NCBI RefSeq assembly: GCF_017377655.1
Contig: NZ_JAFREL010000054.1
Span: 1 to 55,214, forward strand
Direction of reading: 5' to 3'
From: Candidatus Enterococcus ferrettii
Lineage (GTDB): Bacteria > Bacillota > Bacilli > Lactobacillales > Enterococcaceae
DNA: 55,214 bases
Below the pieces are notes generated by a model, which was given only the letters and a program-made list of their open reading frames with translations, was not told where the DNA came from and ran no database searches. A program made the translations under genes and the position numbers. How positions within the stretch are numbered: the stretch's first letter is position 1; every line of letters begins with the position of its first letter. Shown piece after piece: positions 8,119-17,373 of this stretch.

Positions 8119-10029
8119 ATGAGTAAAGAAGAAAAACAAGCGTTTCTCTCTACCCTTTTCTGTCTTATTTTACTAATTTTCGGCAAAATGATCGAAATGA
8201 CTAACATGACTTATTATCCAATCTTGTACGTGGCTGCTATCGTATTGGGTGGATGGAAACAAACAACTGAAGGTATTTTAGAATTATGGAATGATCGTAC
8301 GTTAAATGTGGACTTATTGATGGCGTTAGCTGCGATTGGTGCCTGTTTAATTGGTAATTGGTTTGAAGGTGCTATGCTGACCTTTATTTTCTGTCTGAGT
8401 GGTGCATTAGAAGAATATGCGACAAATAAAAGTACAAAGGAAATTACTGCATTGATGAATTTGTCACCAACTAAAGCCGTTCGAATCTCTGAGACTGGTG
8501 AACAAATTGAAGTGGATGTAAGTGAGCTGCAGGTAGATGACTTGGTCTTTGTAGCAAAAGGAAGTGCGATTCCTATCGATGGAATTTTATTAAATCACAG
8601 TACTTCAATTGATGAATCAGCTATTTCTGGCGAATCGGTTCCAGTTGAAAAGGAACCCAACGATGATGTTTTTGGCGGAACAATCAATACAGGGAATGCA
8701 TTTAAAATGAAGGTGACCAAAACTAGTGACGAGACCTTATTCGCTCAAATCATCAAGTTAGTTGAACATGCTCAAAACGAGCAAAGTGAAACAGCAGGTT
8801 TTATAGGAAAAATTGAGAATGTCTATGTAAAAGTTGTTTTAATTGCTGTACCTCTGATGATTTTGCTTACTTACTTTTTGATTGGCTGGAGCTTTCAAGA
8901 GAGCTTTTATCGAGGGATGGTTTTACTAGTAGTAGCTTCTCCTTGTGCCTTAGTTGCTTCGGCTACTCCAGCTACACTTTCAGCCATCTCCAACGGTGCG
9001 AAAAAAGGAGTGCTTTTTAAATCAGGGAAAGAACTGGAACGTTTAGCAGATTTGCGAGCAATTTCTTTTGATAAAACGGGAACGTTGACTCGTGGCAAGC
9101 CAAGAGTAACCGACTATAAACAATTAATCGAAGATCCAATGATCCCAAGGATGTTGGTCTCTATGGAATCTCATTCAACGCATCCTCTTGCTCTAGCTAT
9201 CCTTCAATTTTTCCATGCAGAAGAACGTATTACGGAACTTCGCGTAGAAGAAAAAGCGGGAACAGGATTAGAAACAGTTTACGGAGGATCAACTTGGAAG
9301 CTCGGAAAGCATGCTTACCGGGAAGGATTAACAGTGGAACCAGCAATTGAACAATTAAGAGATGACGGTAAAACAGTCATCTTTCTTTCAAAAGATGATC
9401 ATTTGGTTGCTCTGCTTGGATTAATTGATCTGCCTAAATCTGGCACAGAAAATGTTATTGCTTACTTTAAGGAGCAGAATATCCATACGACCATGTTAAC
9501 TGGCGATAATGAGGGTTCAGCCGCTTATGTAGCAGAAGCAACAGGTATCGATGATTACCACGCGAACTGTCTGCCTGACGAGAAAACTGAATTTATTCAA
9601 AGGCAAAAAGAAGAATATGGAGTAAATGCTATGGTCGGAGATGGAATTAATGATGCGCCAGCCTTAGCTACAGCTACAATAGGTGTTGCTATGGGACAAG
9701 GAACTGATGTGGCCATGGATGTTTCTGATATTGTACTGATCAAGAACGATTTAGAGAAATTAGCTTACAGCCATCGACTAGCAAAGAAACTAAAACGAGT
9801 AGTAAAACAGAATATTGTCTTTTCATTAACAGTGATTGCTCTTTTGATCATCAGCAACTTTACACAATTCTTAAGTTTGCCTTTAGGCGTGGTGGGACAT
9901 GAAGGAAGCACTATTTTGGTCATTTTTAATGGTTTGCGGCTGTTACTACCGTTAAAAGAAGTAGTTCACTCTGACCGTTCGCAAAATTGTAATGATTGTC
10001 CGTTGTATCAGTCCAATCATTCTCATTGA
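8119..10029 (+). CDS. P1B4-type heavy-metal efflux ATPase (PfeT/FrvA/PmtA-like)
   Basis: A 636-residue P-type ATPase. It has the actuator motif SGES (170-173), the phosphorylated aspartate in DKTGT (D318), and GDGINDAP. The transmembrane motif is SPC (274-276), not CPC, and HEGS occurs at 594-597; these two mark the P1B4 subgroup, which exports Fe(II), Co(II) or Zn(II). There is no N-terminal metal-binding domain. The tail instead ends in a Cys/His-rich stretch (CNDCPLYQSNHSH) that could bind metal. A GAGAGGAGG site precedes the ATG. Iron export is the best guess, given the upstream Fur/PerR-like sequence; databases may call it CadA. Confidence 0.88.
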   Translation: MSKEEKQAFLSTLFCLILLIFGKMIEMTNMTYYPILYVAAIVLGGWKQTTEGILELWNDRTLNVDLLMALAAIGACLIGNWFEGAMLTFIFCLSGALEEYATNKSTKEITALMNLSPTKAVRISETGEQIEVDVSELQVDDLVFVAKGSAIPIDGILLNHSTSIDESAISGESVPVEKEPNDDVFGGTINTGNAFKMKVTKTSDETLFAQIIKLVEHAQNEQSETAGFIGKIENVYVKVVLIAVPLMILLTYFLIGWSFQESFYRGMVLLVVASPCALVASATPATLSAISNGAKKGVLFKSGKELERLADLRAISFDKTGTLTRGKPRVTDYKQLIEDPMIPRMLVSMESHSTHPLALAILQFFHAEERITELRVEEKAGTGLETVYGGSTWKLGKHAYREGLTVEPAIEQLRDDGKTVIFLSKDDHLVALLGLIDLPKSGTENVIAYFKEQNIHTTMLTGDNEGSAAYVAEATGIDDYHANCLPDEKTEFIQRQKEEYGVNAMVGDGINDAPALATATIGVAMGQGTDVAMDVSDIVLIKNDLEKLAYSHRLAKKLKRVVKQNIVFSLTVIALLIISNFTQFLSLPLGVVGHEGSTILVIFNGLRLLLPLKEVVHSDRSQNCNDCPLYQSNHSH

Positions 10030-10066
10030 TCTTTTCTGTTAAGGAAAAAAACTTGTCACGATTTTA

Positions 10067-10095
10067 TTGCATTGCGACAAGGCTTTATGTATAAT
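10067..10095 (+). promoter_or_regulatory. Promoter of rpsT
   Basis: TTGCAT at 10067-10072, a 17-base spacer and TATAAT at 10090-10095 form a good sigma-A promoter 58 bases before the rpsT start. The leader contains a small hairpin (TACGG / CCGTA). Confidence 0.75.
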
Positions 10096-10152
10096 GAGTA
10101 ATGTTGAATTGTACGGATTTTCCGTATAAGACTGAATTCGGAGGTGAAACCC

Positions 10153-10407
10153 ATGCCAAACATTGAATCTGCAATTAAACGTGTACGCACAAGCGAAAAC
10201 GCAAGTGCAAAAAACTCTTCACAAATGAGCGCAATGCGCACAACTATCAAGAAATTTGAAGAAGCTGTGGCAGCAGGAGCTGAAAATACTAACGAGCTTC
10301 ATAAAGCAGCGGTAAAAGCAATTGATATGGCTGAATCAAAAGGATTGATCCATAAAAACAAAGCAAACCGCGACAAAGCACGCTTAGCACGTGAATTAGC
10401 TAAATAA
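10153..10407 (+). CDS. rpsT: 30S ribosomal protein S20
   Basis: An 84-residue, lysine- and alanine-rich helical protein beginning [13 protein letters not shown] and ending ARLARELAK, the standard S20 pattern and length. It binds 16S rRNA early in 30S assembly. The frame is open from a GTG at 10144, but that GTG is part of the GGAGGTG ribosome binding site, so the ATG at 10153 is the start. It has its own promoter and a terminator shared with the convergent holA. Confidence 0.97.
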   Translation: MPNIESAIKRVRTSENASAKNSSQMSAMRTTIKKFEEAVAAGAENTNELHKAAVKAIDMAESKGLIHKNKANRDKARLARELAK

Positions 10408-10409
10408 TA

Positions 10410-10437
10410 AAAACCGATCATTTTGATCGGTTTTTTT
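10410..10437. terminator. Bidirectional terminator between rpsT and holA
   Basis: An 11-bp perfect stem (10410-10420 and 10424-10434) with a three-base loop and a T run on the plus strand. The minus strand has AT-rich flanks that could serve holA. Confidence 0.9.
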
Positions 10438-11464
10438 ATTTGATTTTAGCAGTCGTTTTGAGTATAAATAGCTGAAAAGCCAGCTCCTTATCCAATTGAC
10501 CGATTTTTACTTGATAATCATTTTCTACCAGCTGATCATACATGTCTGATAAAACAGTTAAAGGAAATTTGGCTACTTGCTGCATCGCCAGCTTGATTCG
10601 ATAAGGATGAATTCCTAAGGTTTCAGCAATATTAGCCTGCTGATAGCCAATCTTTTGTAGAATTTTCGTTTGCAGCAGCAAGCGAACCTGACCGATTAAA
10701 ATAGCATTCAATTTGATTGTTTCTTCTCCTTGAATATGCAGTTCTTCGTAAGTCTGATAGGCTTTCGCAGCATTACCTTTAAGTACCTGTTCTGTCAGTT
10801 CAAAAACGTTATGCTCTAGTGTTTTTGGAACTAAATCCTCTACTTGCTGCAGCGTAATTGTTCCGCCCTCTCCAACAAACAGCAATAGCTTATTTAATTC
10901 ATTCATCGCCTTTGACAAATCAAAGTCGGTCAAGCGTAGAAATAAATCAAACGCCTCACGTGATATCTTAACACCTTCGTTTCCGATATAACGCTGCAGA
11001 AAATTACGCAAATCTCCTTCTTGCAGTGGTGCAGCATCAATTACTAATGCCTGTTTTTTTAAGACTTTAGTAATTTTTTTACGAGCATCTAATTTAGGAT
11101 AGCTGGCCCAAATAACCAAGATAGTCGAATCCAATGGTGTTTTCAAGTAATTTAGCAATGCATCGATATCCTGTTCTGGTGCAGAATTCTTCTTCTCCCC
11201 AGTTAAGAAGTAAGGTTTCTCGACAAAAACCATCCGATAGTCTCCAAAAAAGGGCATAGATTCGGCTTCTCCCACGACTTGGTCCAAAGTATTCTCTTCC
11301 ATATCAAAGGACATGAAGTTTAATTCCTCCAAATCATCTGCTCTCATCCGCTCCATGAAGGCCTGACGTAATTCCTGCTGAAGATAATCCTCTGTTCCTG
11401 TAATTAGATAAATCGGCTGCAGCGCTTGGCTACGAATGGCTTGAAGTGCTTCTTGTGTATTCAT
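10436..11464 (-). CDS. holA: DNA polymerase III subunit delta
   Basis: A 342-residue clamp-loader delta subunit, the usual length. The N-terminal AAA+-like domain opens with a degenerate P-loop region (IYLITGTEDYL) as expected for delta, and the FSMPFFGDYRMV-type block (here SMPFFGDYRMVFVEKP) is characteristic. It opens the sliding clamp in the replisome. A GGGAGG site precedes the ATG. It follows comEC by 32 bases, the same arrangement as in Bacillus. Confidence 0.93.
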   Translation of the reverse strand: MNTQEALQAIRSQALQPIYLITGTEDYLQQELRQAFMERMRADDLEELNFMSFDMEENTLDQVVGEAESMPFFGDYRMVFVEKPYFLTGEKKNSAPEQDIDALLNYLKTPLDSTILVIWASYPKLDARKKITKVLKKQALVIDAAPLQEGDLRNFLQRYIGNEGVKISREAFDLFLRLTDFDLSKAMNELNKLLLFVGEGGTITLQQVEDLVPKTLEHNVFELTEQVLKGNAAKAYQTYEELHIQGEETIKLNAILIGQVRLLLQTKILQKIGYQQANIAETLGIHPYRIKLAMQQVAKFPLTVLSDMYDQLVENDYQVKIGQLDKELAFQLFILKTTAKIK

Positions 11465-11496
11465 GGCTTTCCTCCCGCTGTTTTATGCTACCACGA

Positions 11497-13722
11497 TTAT
11501 TCCAGAAAAGCTATCATGGTTTTTAAATTTTTTTCTTTGCTGAAAGGTTGCCATTCGTAGTAGATCATTCCTTGTTGATCGGTTCTATAGATTGCCGTTT
11601 TTGATTCTGATAATGTCGCTAACGTTTCCGGCACTGGATGACCATACCGATTATTTTTCCCGACGGAAATAATCGCGCTTTCTGGTTGAAGTTGATGTAA
11701 GAGTTCAGGGCTTGTGGAGGTATTACTGCCATGGTGTCCTACCTTGAAAATATCTGCCTTAAGTTGAGGATACAGTTTAAGCAAAGTGGCCTCTCCCTCT
11801 TTTTCCAAGTCTCCAGTTAACAAAAAACTTTTTTCTGAAACAGAAAAATAGGTGACCAGTGAGTCATTGTTGCTACCATCACTGCTTTCAGGCGAAAGGA
11901 TAGATATCTTTAATTTTTTTCCGATCACGTCTCCCCTTTTGATTAGATGAATTTTTGGTTGATGACTCATTCTCTTAAGTATGGGGAGAATATCCTGTTC
12001 TGATCCCTTGCCAATATATAAATTCTTTACTATCAGTTTTTCTGTTACGTTTAGCAGTTCTCCCATGTGATCTGCATCGTTGTGTGTAATAATTAGGTGA
12101 TCGATAGACTTATAACCTTCTCCCTTTATAAAGGGTAAAATAGTATAATCAGAGAGTGATTTGCTTTGTCGCTTTTGCCATTCCTCTTGCTTGAAGATCA
12201 AGCGCCCACCGGTATCAATTAGAAAGGTTTCTCCATGAAAGGGTAGCTTAATAAAAATACTGTCTCCTTGTCCCACATCAATAAAAGCTACTAGACCACG
12301 ACTAGAAAAGGGAGTAGACAGAACTAAACAAACAATCAAGATTGTTAGCTTCAAAATAGTTTGTCGCTTTTTTAGTTGATGAATCAATCCTAACACCAAT
12401 AAAATCAACAGCATTAACAGAAGAAAACTTGGCTTGCCAATTACTATAGGCGGTATGTTGCCAAAAAGCAGGGCTTTTTCCAGCAGAATAAAAATATCTT
12501 CGAATAGGCGTAAAAGAACATTAGGCAATGGAAACAGAAAACTAGCAAAAAATAAGCACAAGCTTCCAGGTAAAATTAGCCAATTGAAAATCGGCAATAA
12601 CAATAAAGTAAAGAATCCTGCAACCAATGACCATTCAGAAAACTCAAACAGCAATAATGGAAACGCTAAAAAAGGAAACAACAGATTCTGTAGCCAACGA
12701 TTGTCCGATAAATGAGGTAGATACAATAATAAAAACGAGAAGAATAAACTCAATCGGCCACCAATTGAGTAAAATACTAGTGGTCGCCACAGCAGCAAAA
12801 GCAGTAGCATAATTCCCCATCGATCCAATCCTGAAATTTTCCAGCCAAAAGTCAAACAAGCCCTGCCAATAAGGTAGCTAAATACTGCTCGTAAAATACT
12901 GGCTCCCCCTCCACATAAGAAAATGATCGCCAAGCTAGCTAAAGTCAAAACGGCTAGGCGAGATTCTCGCACCAGTTTGCACCGAATCAGCAATAGATGT
13001 AAGCCGCCTAAATAAAACTGAATGTGCAAACCGGACAAAGTAAACAAATGCAACAAACCACTTAATTGGTAACCTACGGTAAATTCTTCAAAATTCTCAT
13101 CCTTGTGGCCCACTACCAATGCATTTAAATAACTGGCTAATCGTTCAGGAAAAACCTTGCCAGTATGAAAAATCAAATAATAGCGTATCTTAGCGAATGA
13201 GAAACCGTCAGCACGTTTCGTGTCCAGCGAATCAGCTTGTATGTTTCCTGCGATTCCTAAACTTCGATCATTTTGCCAGCCATTATATCCATGTAAATTA
13301 CGAGCGGGATCGGCTTCGGAAAAGCTGCCGCTTACTAAAACATGATCAGGTGGTTGTTCTTGCAGCCAAATTTGTTGCTCTTCTTGGCTTTTTAGCCGAT
13401 AGTAAACTCGGTATTTTCCAGTTTTGTCTTTGCTTATAAAACGTAGCGAGTTCCCTTCAACTCTTGTTGTATCAGCCAAAACTTTTAGTACTTTCGTCTC
13501 TACCTTTTCTGACAGGGGTTGAAAGCTTTGTACATAGCAATAGGTTCTAATACCCACAAAAAAGCTGCACAAAACAGTCATAGCTAATAGCTTATGATTG
13601 TTCATGCAGCAGATTCTAATCAATAATACAACTAAAAACAAAATTAACAACCAATGAATCTGGTAGAATAAACTCCCAATTAAGGCAGCCGTTAAAATCG
13701 GTAGAATATAGTAATTCTTCAC
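11497..13722 (-). CDS. comEC: DNA internalization/competence protein ComEC/Rec2
   Basis: A 741-residue membrane protein of normal length, with an N-terminal region of paired hydrophobic helices, a central competence domain (LSGLHIQ motif) with many membrane segments, and a C-terminal metallo-beta-lactamase-like domain (DVGQGDS, THNDADHMGE). It forms the channel for single-stranded DNA uptake. The start is a GTG two bases after the comEB stop, with only a weak GAAGAG upstream, so translation is probably coupled. No frameshift is visible, so the gene looks intact. Confidence 0.93.
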   Translation of the reverse strand: MKNYYILPILTAALIGSLFYQIHWLLILFLVVLLIRICCMNNHKLLAMTVLCSFFVGIRTYCYVQSFQPLSEKVETKVLKVLADTTRVEGNSLRFISKDKTGKYRVYYRLKSQEEQQIWLQEQPPDHVLVSGSFSEADPARNLHGYNGWQNDRSLGIAGNIQADSLDTKRADGFSFAKIRYYLIFHTGKVFPERLASYLNALVVGHKDENFEEFTVGYQLSGLLHLFTLSGLHIQFYLGGLHLLLIRCKLVRESRLAVLTLASLAIIFLCGGGASILRAVFSYLIGRACLTFGWKISGLDRWGIMLLLLLLWRPLVFYSIGGRLSLFFSFLLLYLPHLSDNRWLQNLLFPFLAFPLLLFEFSEWSLVAGFFTLLLLPIFNWLILPGSLCLFFASFLFPLPNVLLRLFEDIFILLEKALLFGNIPPIVIGKPSFLLLMLLILLVLGLIHQLKKRQTILKLTILIVCLVLSTPFSSRGLVAFIDVGQGDSIFIKLPFHGETFLIDTGGRLIFKQEEWQKRQSKSLSDYTILPFIKGEGYKSIDHLIITHNDADHMGELLNVTEKLIVKNLYIGKGSEQDILPILKRMSHQPKIHLIKRGDVIGKKLKISILSPESSDGSNNDSLVTYFSVSEKSFLLTGDLEKEGEATLLKLYPQLKADIFKVGHHGSNTSTSPELLHQLQPESAIISVGKNNRYGHPVPETLATLSESKTAIYRTDQQGMIYYEWQPFSKEKNLKTMIAFLE

Positions 13723-13724
13723 GC

Positions 13725-14216
13725 TTACTCTTCAGGAAAGACGGCAGCATCTTCTCCTAATTGCAGTTTGGCAAAATATTTGCTTTCAAGATGGACCTGA
13801 TGCGCACTAGCACCCACCTGACTAATTAATTCTACGGCGTAAGGATCATTACGATAGTCTTTCAAGTAATGAATTTTTTTGATTCCTGCTTGTAACAACG
13901 CTTTTGTGCAGTGTAAACAAGGAAAATGTGTTACATAAACCTCAGCTTGATCTGTAGCAATTCCTAACTTTGCACACTGCAAAAGAGCATTCATCTCAGC
14001 ATGGATCGTACGAATACAATGGCCATCGACAACGTAACAATCTTCATCGATACAGTGAACATCGCCACTTACAGAACCATTGTAGCCTCCAGCAATAATC
14101 CGCTTGTCGCGAACAATAGTAGCACCTACTTCTAATCGCGTACAGGTACTGCGTAAAGATAGTAAAACTGCTTGTGCCATAAAATATTGGTCCCATGGAA
14201 TTCTTTCAATGGTCAA
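13725..14216 (-). CDS. comEB: ComE operon protein 2 (dCMP deaminase family)
   Basis: A 163-residue zinc-dependent deoxycytidylate deaminase family protein. The zinc ligands are H72 in HAE (catalytic E74) and C100/C103 in PCLHC. It converts dCMP to dUMP; its contribution to competence is doubtful in Bacillus. The conserved N-terminus ERIPWDQYFMAQ demands a start upstream of the first ATG, and a TTG at 14216 preceded by GAGAGG fits. It sits between comEA and comEC. Confidence 0.92.
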   Translation of the reverse strand: MTIERIPWDQYFMAQAVLLSLRSTCTRLEVGATIVRDKRIIAGGYNGSVSGDVHCIDEDCYVVDGHCIRTIHAEMNALLQCAKLGIATDQAEVYVTHFPCLHCTKALLQAGIKKIHYLKDYRNDPYAVELISQVGASAHQVHLESKYFAKLQLGEDAAVFPEE

Positions 14217-14242
14217 TTTCTTCTTCCTCTCCTGTTTCTTTC

Positions 14243-14866
14243 TTATATTGTAATCGAGTTACGTAATTTTTCAAGCGTCTTTTGACCGATCCCCGAAACA
14301 TTCATCAAATCTTCCACCGATTGAAAGCTGCCGTTTTCTTCTCGGTAATCAATGATATCTTGGGCTCGTTTTTCACCGATTCCAGATAATTGTTGCAATT
14401 GTGTAGCATCTGCTGTATTGATATTGATTTTTTCTATCGCTGCATCGCTAGTCGTTGATTGGGGTGAGTCCGAAATTTTATCTGTCGCTTGCTGCACGAC
14501 AGGAATTTCTTCTCCATTTTTTGGGACATAAATAATTTCTTGATCGGCCAAAAGTTTCGCTAAATTCACTTGATTCCGATCTGCTTCATCAGTAAAACCT
14601 CCGGCCAGCTCAATTACATCCATTAACCGCATCCCCTCTTTAATTCGGTACATTCCTGGTTGCTGAATTGCCCCCTTTAAATCAACAAACCATTCTGAAT
14701 GTTCTTGGCTGCTGCTTACAGTTGTGCTAGTCTCTTCAGTTGAAAATAGGATTTCTTCGTGAATTGTCTCTTGCGAGGGACGCAGGACAATCCATAGTAA
14801 AACAAACAGCAATATACCTCCAACTGCTAGGATCGCCATTTTCTTTTGCTGCTGCTCAATTCTCAC
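14243..14866 (-). CDS. comEA: Competence DNA receptor ComEA
   Basis: A 207-residue membrane-anchored DNA receptor. One membrane helix (residues about 10-30) is followed by a SLBB domain (VDLKGAIQQPGMYRI) and a C-terminal double helix-hairpin-helix that binds DNA (ININTADATQLQQLSGIG and DLMNVSGIGQKTLE). The frame is open from a TTG at 14899, but AGAGGAGG six bases ahead of a GTG marks 14866 as the start. It is first in the comEA-comEB-comEC-holA operon. Confidence 0.93.
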   Translation of the reverse strand: MRIEQQQKKMAILAVGGILLFVLLWIVLRPSQETIHEEILFSTEETSTTVSSSQEHSEWFVDLKGAIQQPGMYRIKEGMRLMDVIELAGGFTDEADRNQVNLAKLLADQEIIYVPKNGEEIPVVQQATDKISDSPQSTTSDAAIEKININTADATQLQQLSGIGEKRAQDIIDYREENGSFQSVEDLMNVSGIGQKTLEKLRNSITI

Positions 14867-14897
14867 GCAATTCCTCCTCTCTGTTTTTAAGATACGC

Positions 14898-14934
14898 AAA
14901 AAAGGAAAAATCTTTTTGAAAATGAGATTTTTCC
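14898..14934 (-). terminator. Terminator-like hairpin upstream of comEA
   Basis: A 9-bp stem (arms 14926-14934 and 14904-14912) with a 13-base loop and six Ts on the minus strand, only 31 bases before the comEA start. It could stop read-through from sepM, or act as an attenuator if the comEA promoter lies upstream of it. Confidence 0.6.
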
Positions 14935-15094
14935 TACTTAATCTTATTAAAATGAATCAGCCTGTATGATCTTAGTAACAACTCAAAGGTGTTTGATTAT
15001 ACTGACTCAGGAATGTGAGTAAAAGTCTGGCTGGATAGACTAGGCTCAATATTTTAATGCATTTTGAATCATGGGTGCCACCTTTTTTTCAAAG

Positions 15095-15135
15095 ATAAAA
15101 AACGTAGCTATGACACTTTTGTCATAACTACGTTT
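15095..15135 (-). terminator. Terminator of sepM
   Basis: A long stem (arms 15121-15135 and 15100-15114, one mismatch, six-base loop) is followed by Ts on the minus strand, directly after the sepM stop codon. Confidence 0.88.
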
Positions 15136-15138
15136 ATC

Positions 15139-16194
15139 TTACTTCATTTTTTCTAAGTAGTCCAAAGCATCTTGCACCGTTTTTACTGGAACAACTTTCA
15201 TGTCTGTTCCTAATTTTTTAGCTGCTGCTTTAGCTTCTTGGTAATTCGTTTTTATATCTGGTTGAACTTCCTTCATTTCATCAGTAATTTCATCATCAGG
15301 GGCAAAGAAAACTTTCGTACCGCTTTCGACTGCACTAGCTACCTTCTTGTCAATGCCGCCAATGCGACCAACCGTACCTTCAGAGTTAATTGTACCTGTT
15401 CCAGCGATTTTTCCGCCATGGCGGATGTCTTTACCTACTAGCTGTTCGTAAATCTCTAAAGTAAACATCAATCCAGCTGAAGGCCCACCAATATTGCCAG
15501 CATTAATGTCAATATTCTCATCCGACTTTATTTCTGTATGATCGGTTAAAGTAATTCCAATTCCAGGTTTTTTATCGCTTGGCAATTCAATCAACTTTTC
15601 AGTTGCTTCTTTGGTTTCACCATTATGAGTATAAGTAATCGTTACTTCTTGACCGACTTTTTGACTCTTCACATATTCCATAAATTTTTCACTGCTTGTA
15701 AAACTTTGATTATCCACCTTGGTCACGGTGTCTCCAACACTAACTTTATCAGCAAAATTAGATGTTTTTTCCACTCCTAATACATAGACCCCTTTGTATT
15801 CTAATTTGTAGGGCTTGTCAGCCAACTTTAGAGCTTGCTCAATCGCTGCATTTTGCGAAGACTCCATGTAAAACTGTTGCATTTGTTCATATTCTTCATT
15901 TGAAGATCCACCAGTCAATTCCTCGGCAGAGACTACTTCCTCAAAAGGTTTAAAATTAGCCACTAGTGCTCTAAAAGCTGTCGCACGTCTGATACCTACC
16001 GAAGTCAAGCTAAAAGACCCATCCTGTTTATCCTTTTGATCATTCACCGTAATGAGTTCTTTCAAATCAATTGTTTCACCGGGTTGTTCTACGTAATAAG
16101 GAATTGGAACAATCATACACGCTGCAAAAACTAAAATTCCAAAGAGAGTCAGGAGCTTTTTTATAGGGACTTTTTTATTTTTCAAATTTTTCAC
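15139..16194 (-). CDS. SepM/YlbL family PDZ-Lon-type membrane serine protease
   Basis: A 351-residue protein with an N-terminal membrane anchor (residues 12-32), a PDZ domain around 120-200 (VYVLGVEKTSNFADKVSVGD) and a C-terminal S16 Lon-like protease domain with Ser239 in GGPSAGLMF and Lys284. Streptococcal SepM trims a competence pheromone outside the cell; B. subtilis YlbL acts in division control after DNA damage. The start is a GTG inside the end of coaD, a 20-base overlap without a strong ribosome binding site. Confidence 0.9.
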   Translation of the reverse strand: MKNLKNKKVPIKKLLTLFGILVFAACMIVPIPYYVEQPGETIDLKELITVNDQKDKQDGSFSLTSVGIRRATAFRALVANFKPFEEVVSAEELTGGSSNEEYEQMQQFYMESSQNAAIEQALKLADKPYKLEYKGVYVLGVEKTSNFADKVSVGDTVTKVDNQSFTSSEKFMEYVKSQKVGQEVTITYTHNGETKEATEKLIELPSDKKPGIGITLTDHTEIKSDENIDINAGNIGGPSAGLMFTLEIYEQLVGKDIRHGGKIAGTGTINSEGTVGRIGGIDKKVASAVESGTKVFFAPDDEITDEMKEVQPDIKTNYQEAKAAAKKLGTDMKVVPVKTVQDALDYLEKMK

Positions 16195-16669
16195 GCTTCT
16201 TTTCTAAGGCTTCATAAACTGGTTTGGGAAGGTATTCCTTCACATTACCATCAAATATCATGATTTCCTTTAATATACTGGAGCTAACATGGCTGTACTT
16301 AGGTGACGCAAGTAAAAAAACACTTTCTAATCGTGAATCTAAATGTGAATTCATAAGAGCAATTTCTTTCTCGTACTCGTAATCTTTTATACTGCGAATA
16401 CCTCTAAGCAAAAACCTCGCATCTAAATCTTCAGCGACTTCAACAGTCAGCTTACGGGCTTGGGTGATTACCCGAACATTTTCAATATGAGCAACTGATT
16501 CTTTAACCAGAGCTAGTCTTTCTTCAACCGTAAATAAATTTTTTTTACTTGTATTTACGAATATGCCAATGATTAATTCATCAAACAGTCGGGCACCTCG
16601 CTCAATAGTGTCTAAATGGCCCATCGTTAATGGATCAAAACTTCCTGGAAAAAGAGCAATTCGCTTCAT
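16175..16669 (-). CDS. coaD: Phosphopantetheine adenylyltransferase
   Basis: A 164-residue nucleotidyltransferase catalysing the penultimate step of coenzyme A synthesis. It shows FPGSFDPLTMGHLD (8-20) with the TxGH nucleotide motif, the RGIRSIKDYEYE block and the VSSSILKE motif near the C-terminus. Length is standard. The ATG follows the rsmD stop directly (TAAATG) and its GGGAGG site lies in the last codons of rsmD, indicating coupled translation. Confidence 0.95.
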   Translation of the reverse strand: MKRIALFPGSFDPLTMGHLDTIERGARLFDELIIGIFVNTSKKNLFTVEERLALVKESVAHIENVRVITQARKLTVEVAEDLDARFLLRGIRSIKDYEYEKEIALMNSHLDSRLESVFLLASPKYSHVSSSILKEIMIFDGNVKEYLPKPVYEALEKKREKFEK

Positions 16670-17227
16670 TTATTCAGCCTCCCAATCATAAATTGTTACT
16701 GCACTTAAACCATAAAGCTGCCGTTTTCTTTGAATAAATTGTTCTATTCTTTCAGGCAGTTCAATATCCTTGTCGGTTTCGCAAATAACAATCGCCTCCG
16801 GAGCTACTAACCCTGCTTGAGCTAAAGCAGTCAATTGTTTAATGATCTCTTGTTCAGCGTAGGGTGGATCTAACAAGATTAAGTCGAAGGTAATGTCTTT
16901 ATCTATTAATTGCTGAATCGCTTTATTTGCCGGCATTTGCATCAGATGAAAGCTGGCCTCTTCTTTCGTCATTGCTACATTTTCTTTGATGATTGCCATA
17001 GCTCGGAAATTCTTTTCTACTAAGAAGGCTTGATCCATACCACGGGACACTGCTTCGATTGCTAATGACCCACTCCCTGCAAAAAGATCCAGCACATTAC
17101 CGCTAGAAAAATAAGGCCCAGTCATGTTAAACATGGCACCTTTCACTTTATCGGTTGTCGGTCGGGTTGTTTTACCTGGCAAAGTCTTCAATTTTCGACC
17201 GCCAAACTCTCCTGCTACCACTCGCAT
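16670..17227 (-). CDS. rsmD: 16S rRNA (guanine(966)-N(2))-methyltransferase RsmD
   Basis: A 185-residue class I methyltransferase. It shows RVVAGEFGGRKL at the N-terminus, the SAM-binding LDLFAGSGSLAIE (46-58) and the catalytic DPPY at 120-123, all diagnostic of RsmD. It methylates a guanine in the 16S rRNA P-site region. An AAAGGAT site precedes the ATG. It heads the rsmD-coaD-sepM operon. Confidence 0.94.
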   Translation of the reverse strand: MRVVAGEFGGRKLKTLPGKTTRPTTDKVKGAMFNMTGPYFSSGNVLDLFAGSGSLAIEAVSRGMDQAFLVEKNFRAMAIIKENVAMTKEEASFHLMQMPANKAIQQLIDKDITFDLILLDPPYAEQEIIKQLTALAQAGLVAPEAIVICETDKDIELPERIEQFIQRKRQLYGLSAVTIYDWEAE

Positions 17228-17324
17228 AATTGGGTATCCTTTCTATTATTGTAAGAATCCTTACTCATCATACTAAATAGAATCGTTGATTCCTACTATT
17301 TCGCAAATCTGTTATTCATTATAG

Positions 17325-17371
17325 AAGAAAAAGATGAAAAATGTTTGATCAAATCAGACATTTTTCATCTT
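17325..17371 (-). terminator. Terminator of the ylaN-to-ylbG operon
   Basis: An 18-bp stem with one mismatch (arms 17354-17371 and 17331-17348) and a five-base loop lies immediately after the ylbG stop, ending in a T-rich run on the minus strand. Confidence 0.88.
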
Positions 17372-17373
17372 TT

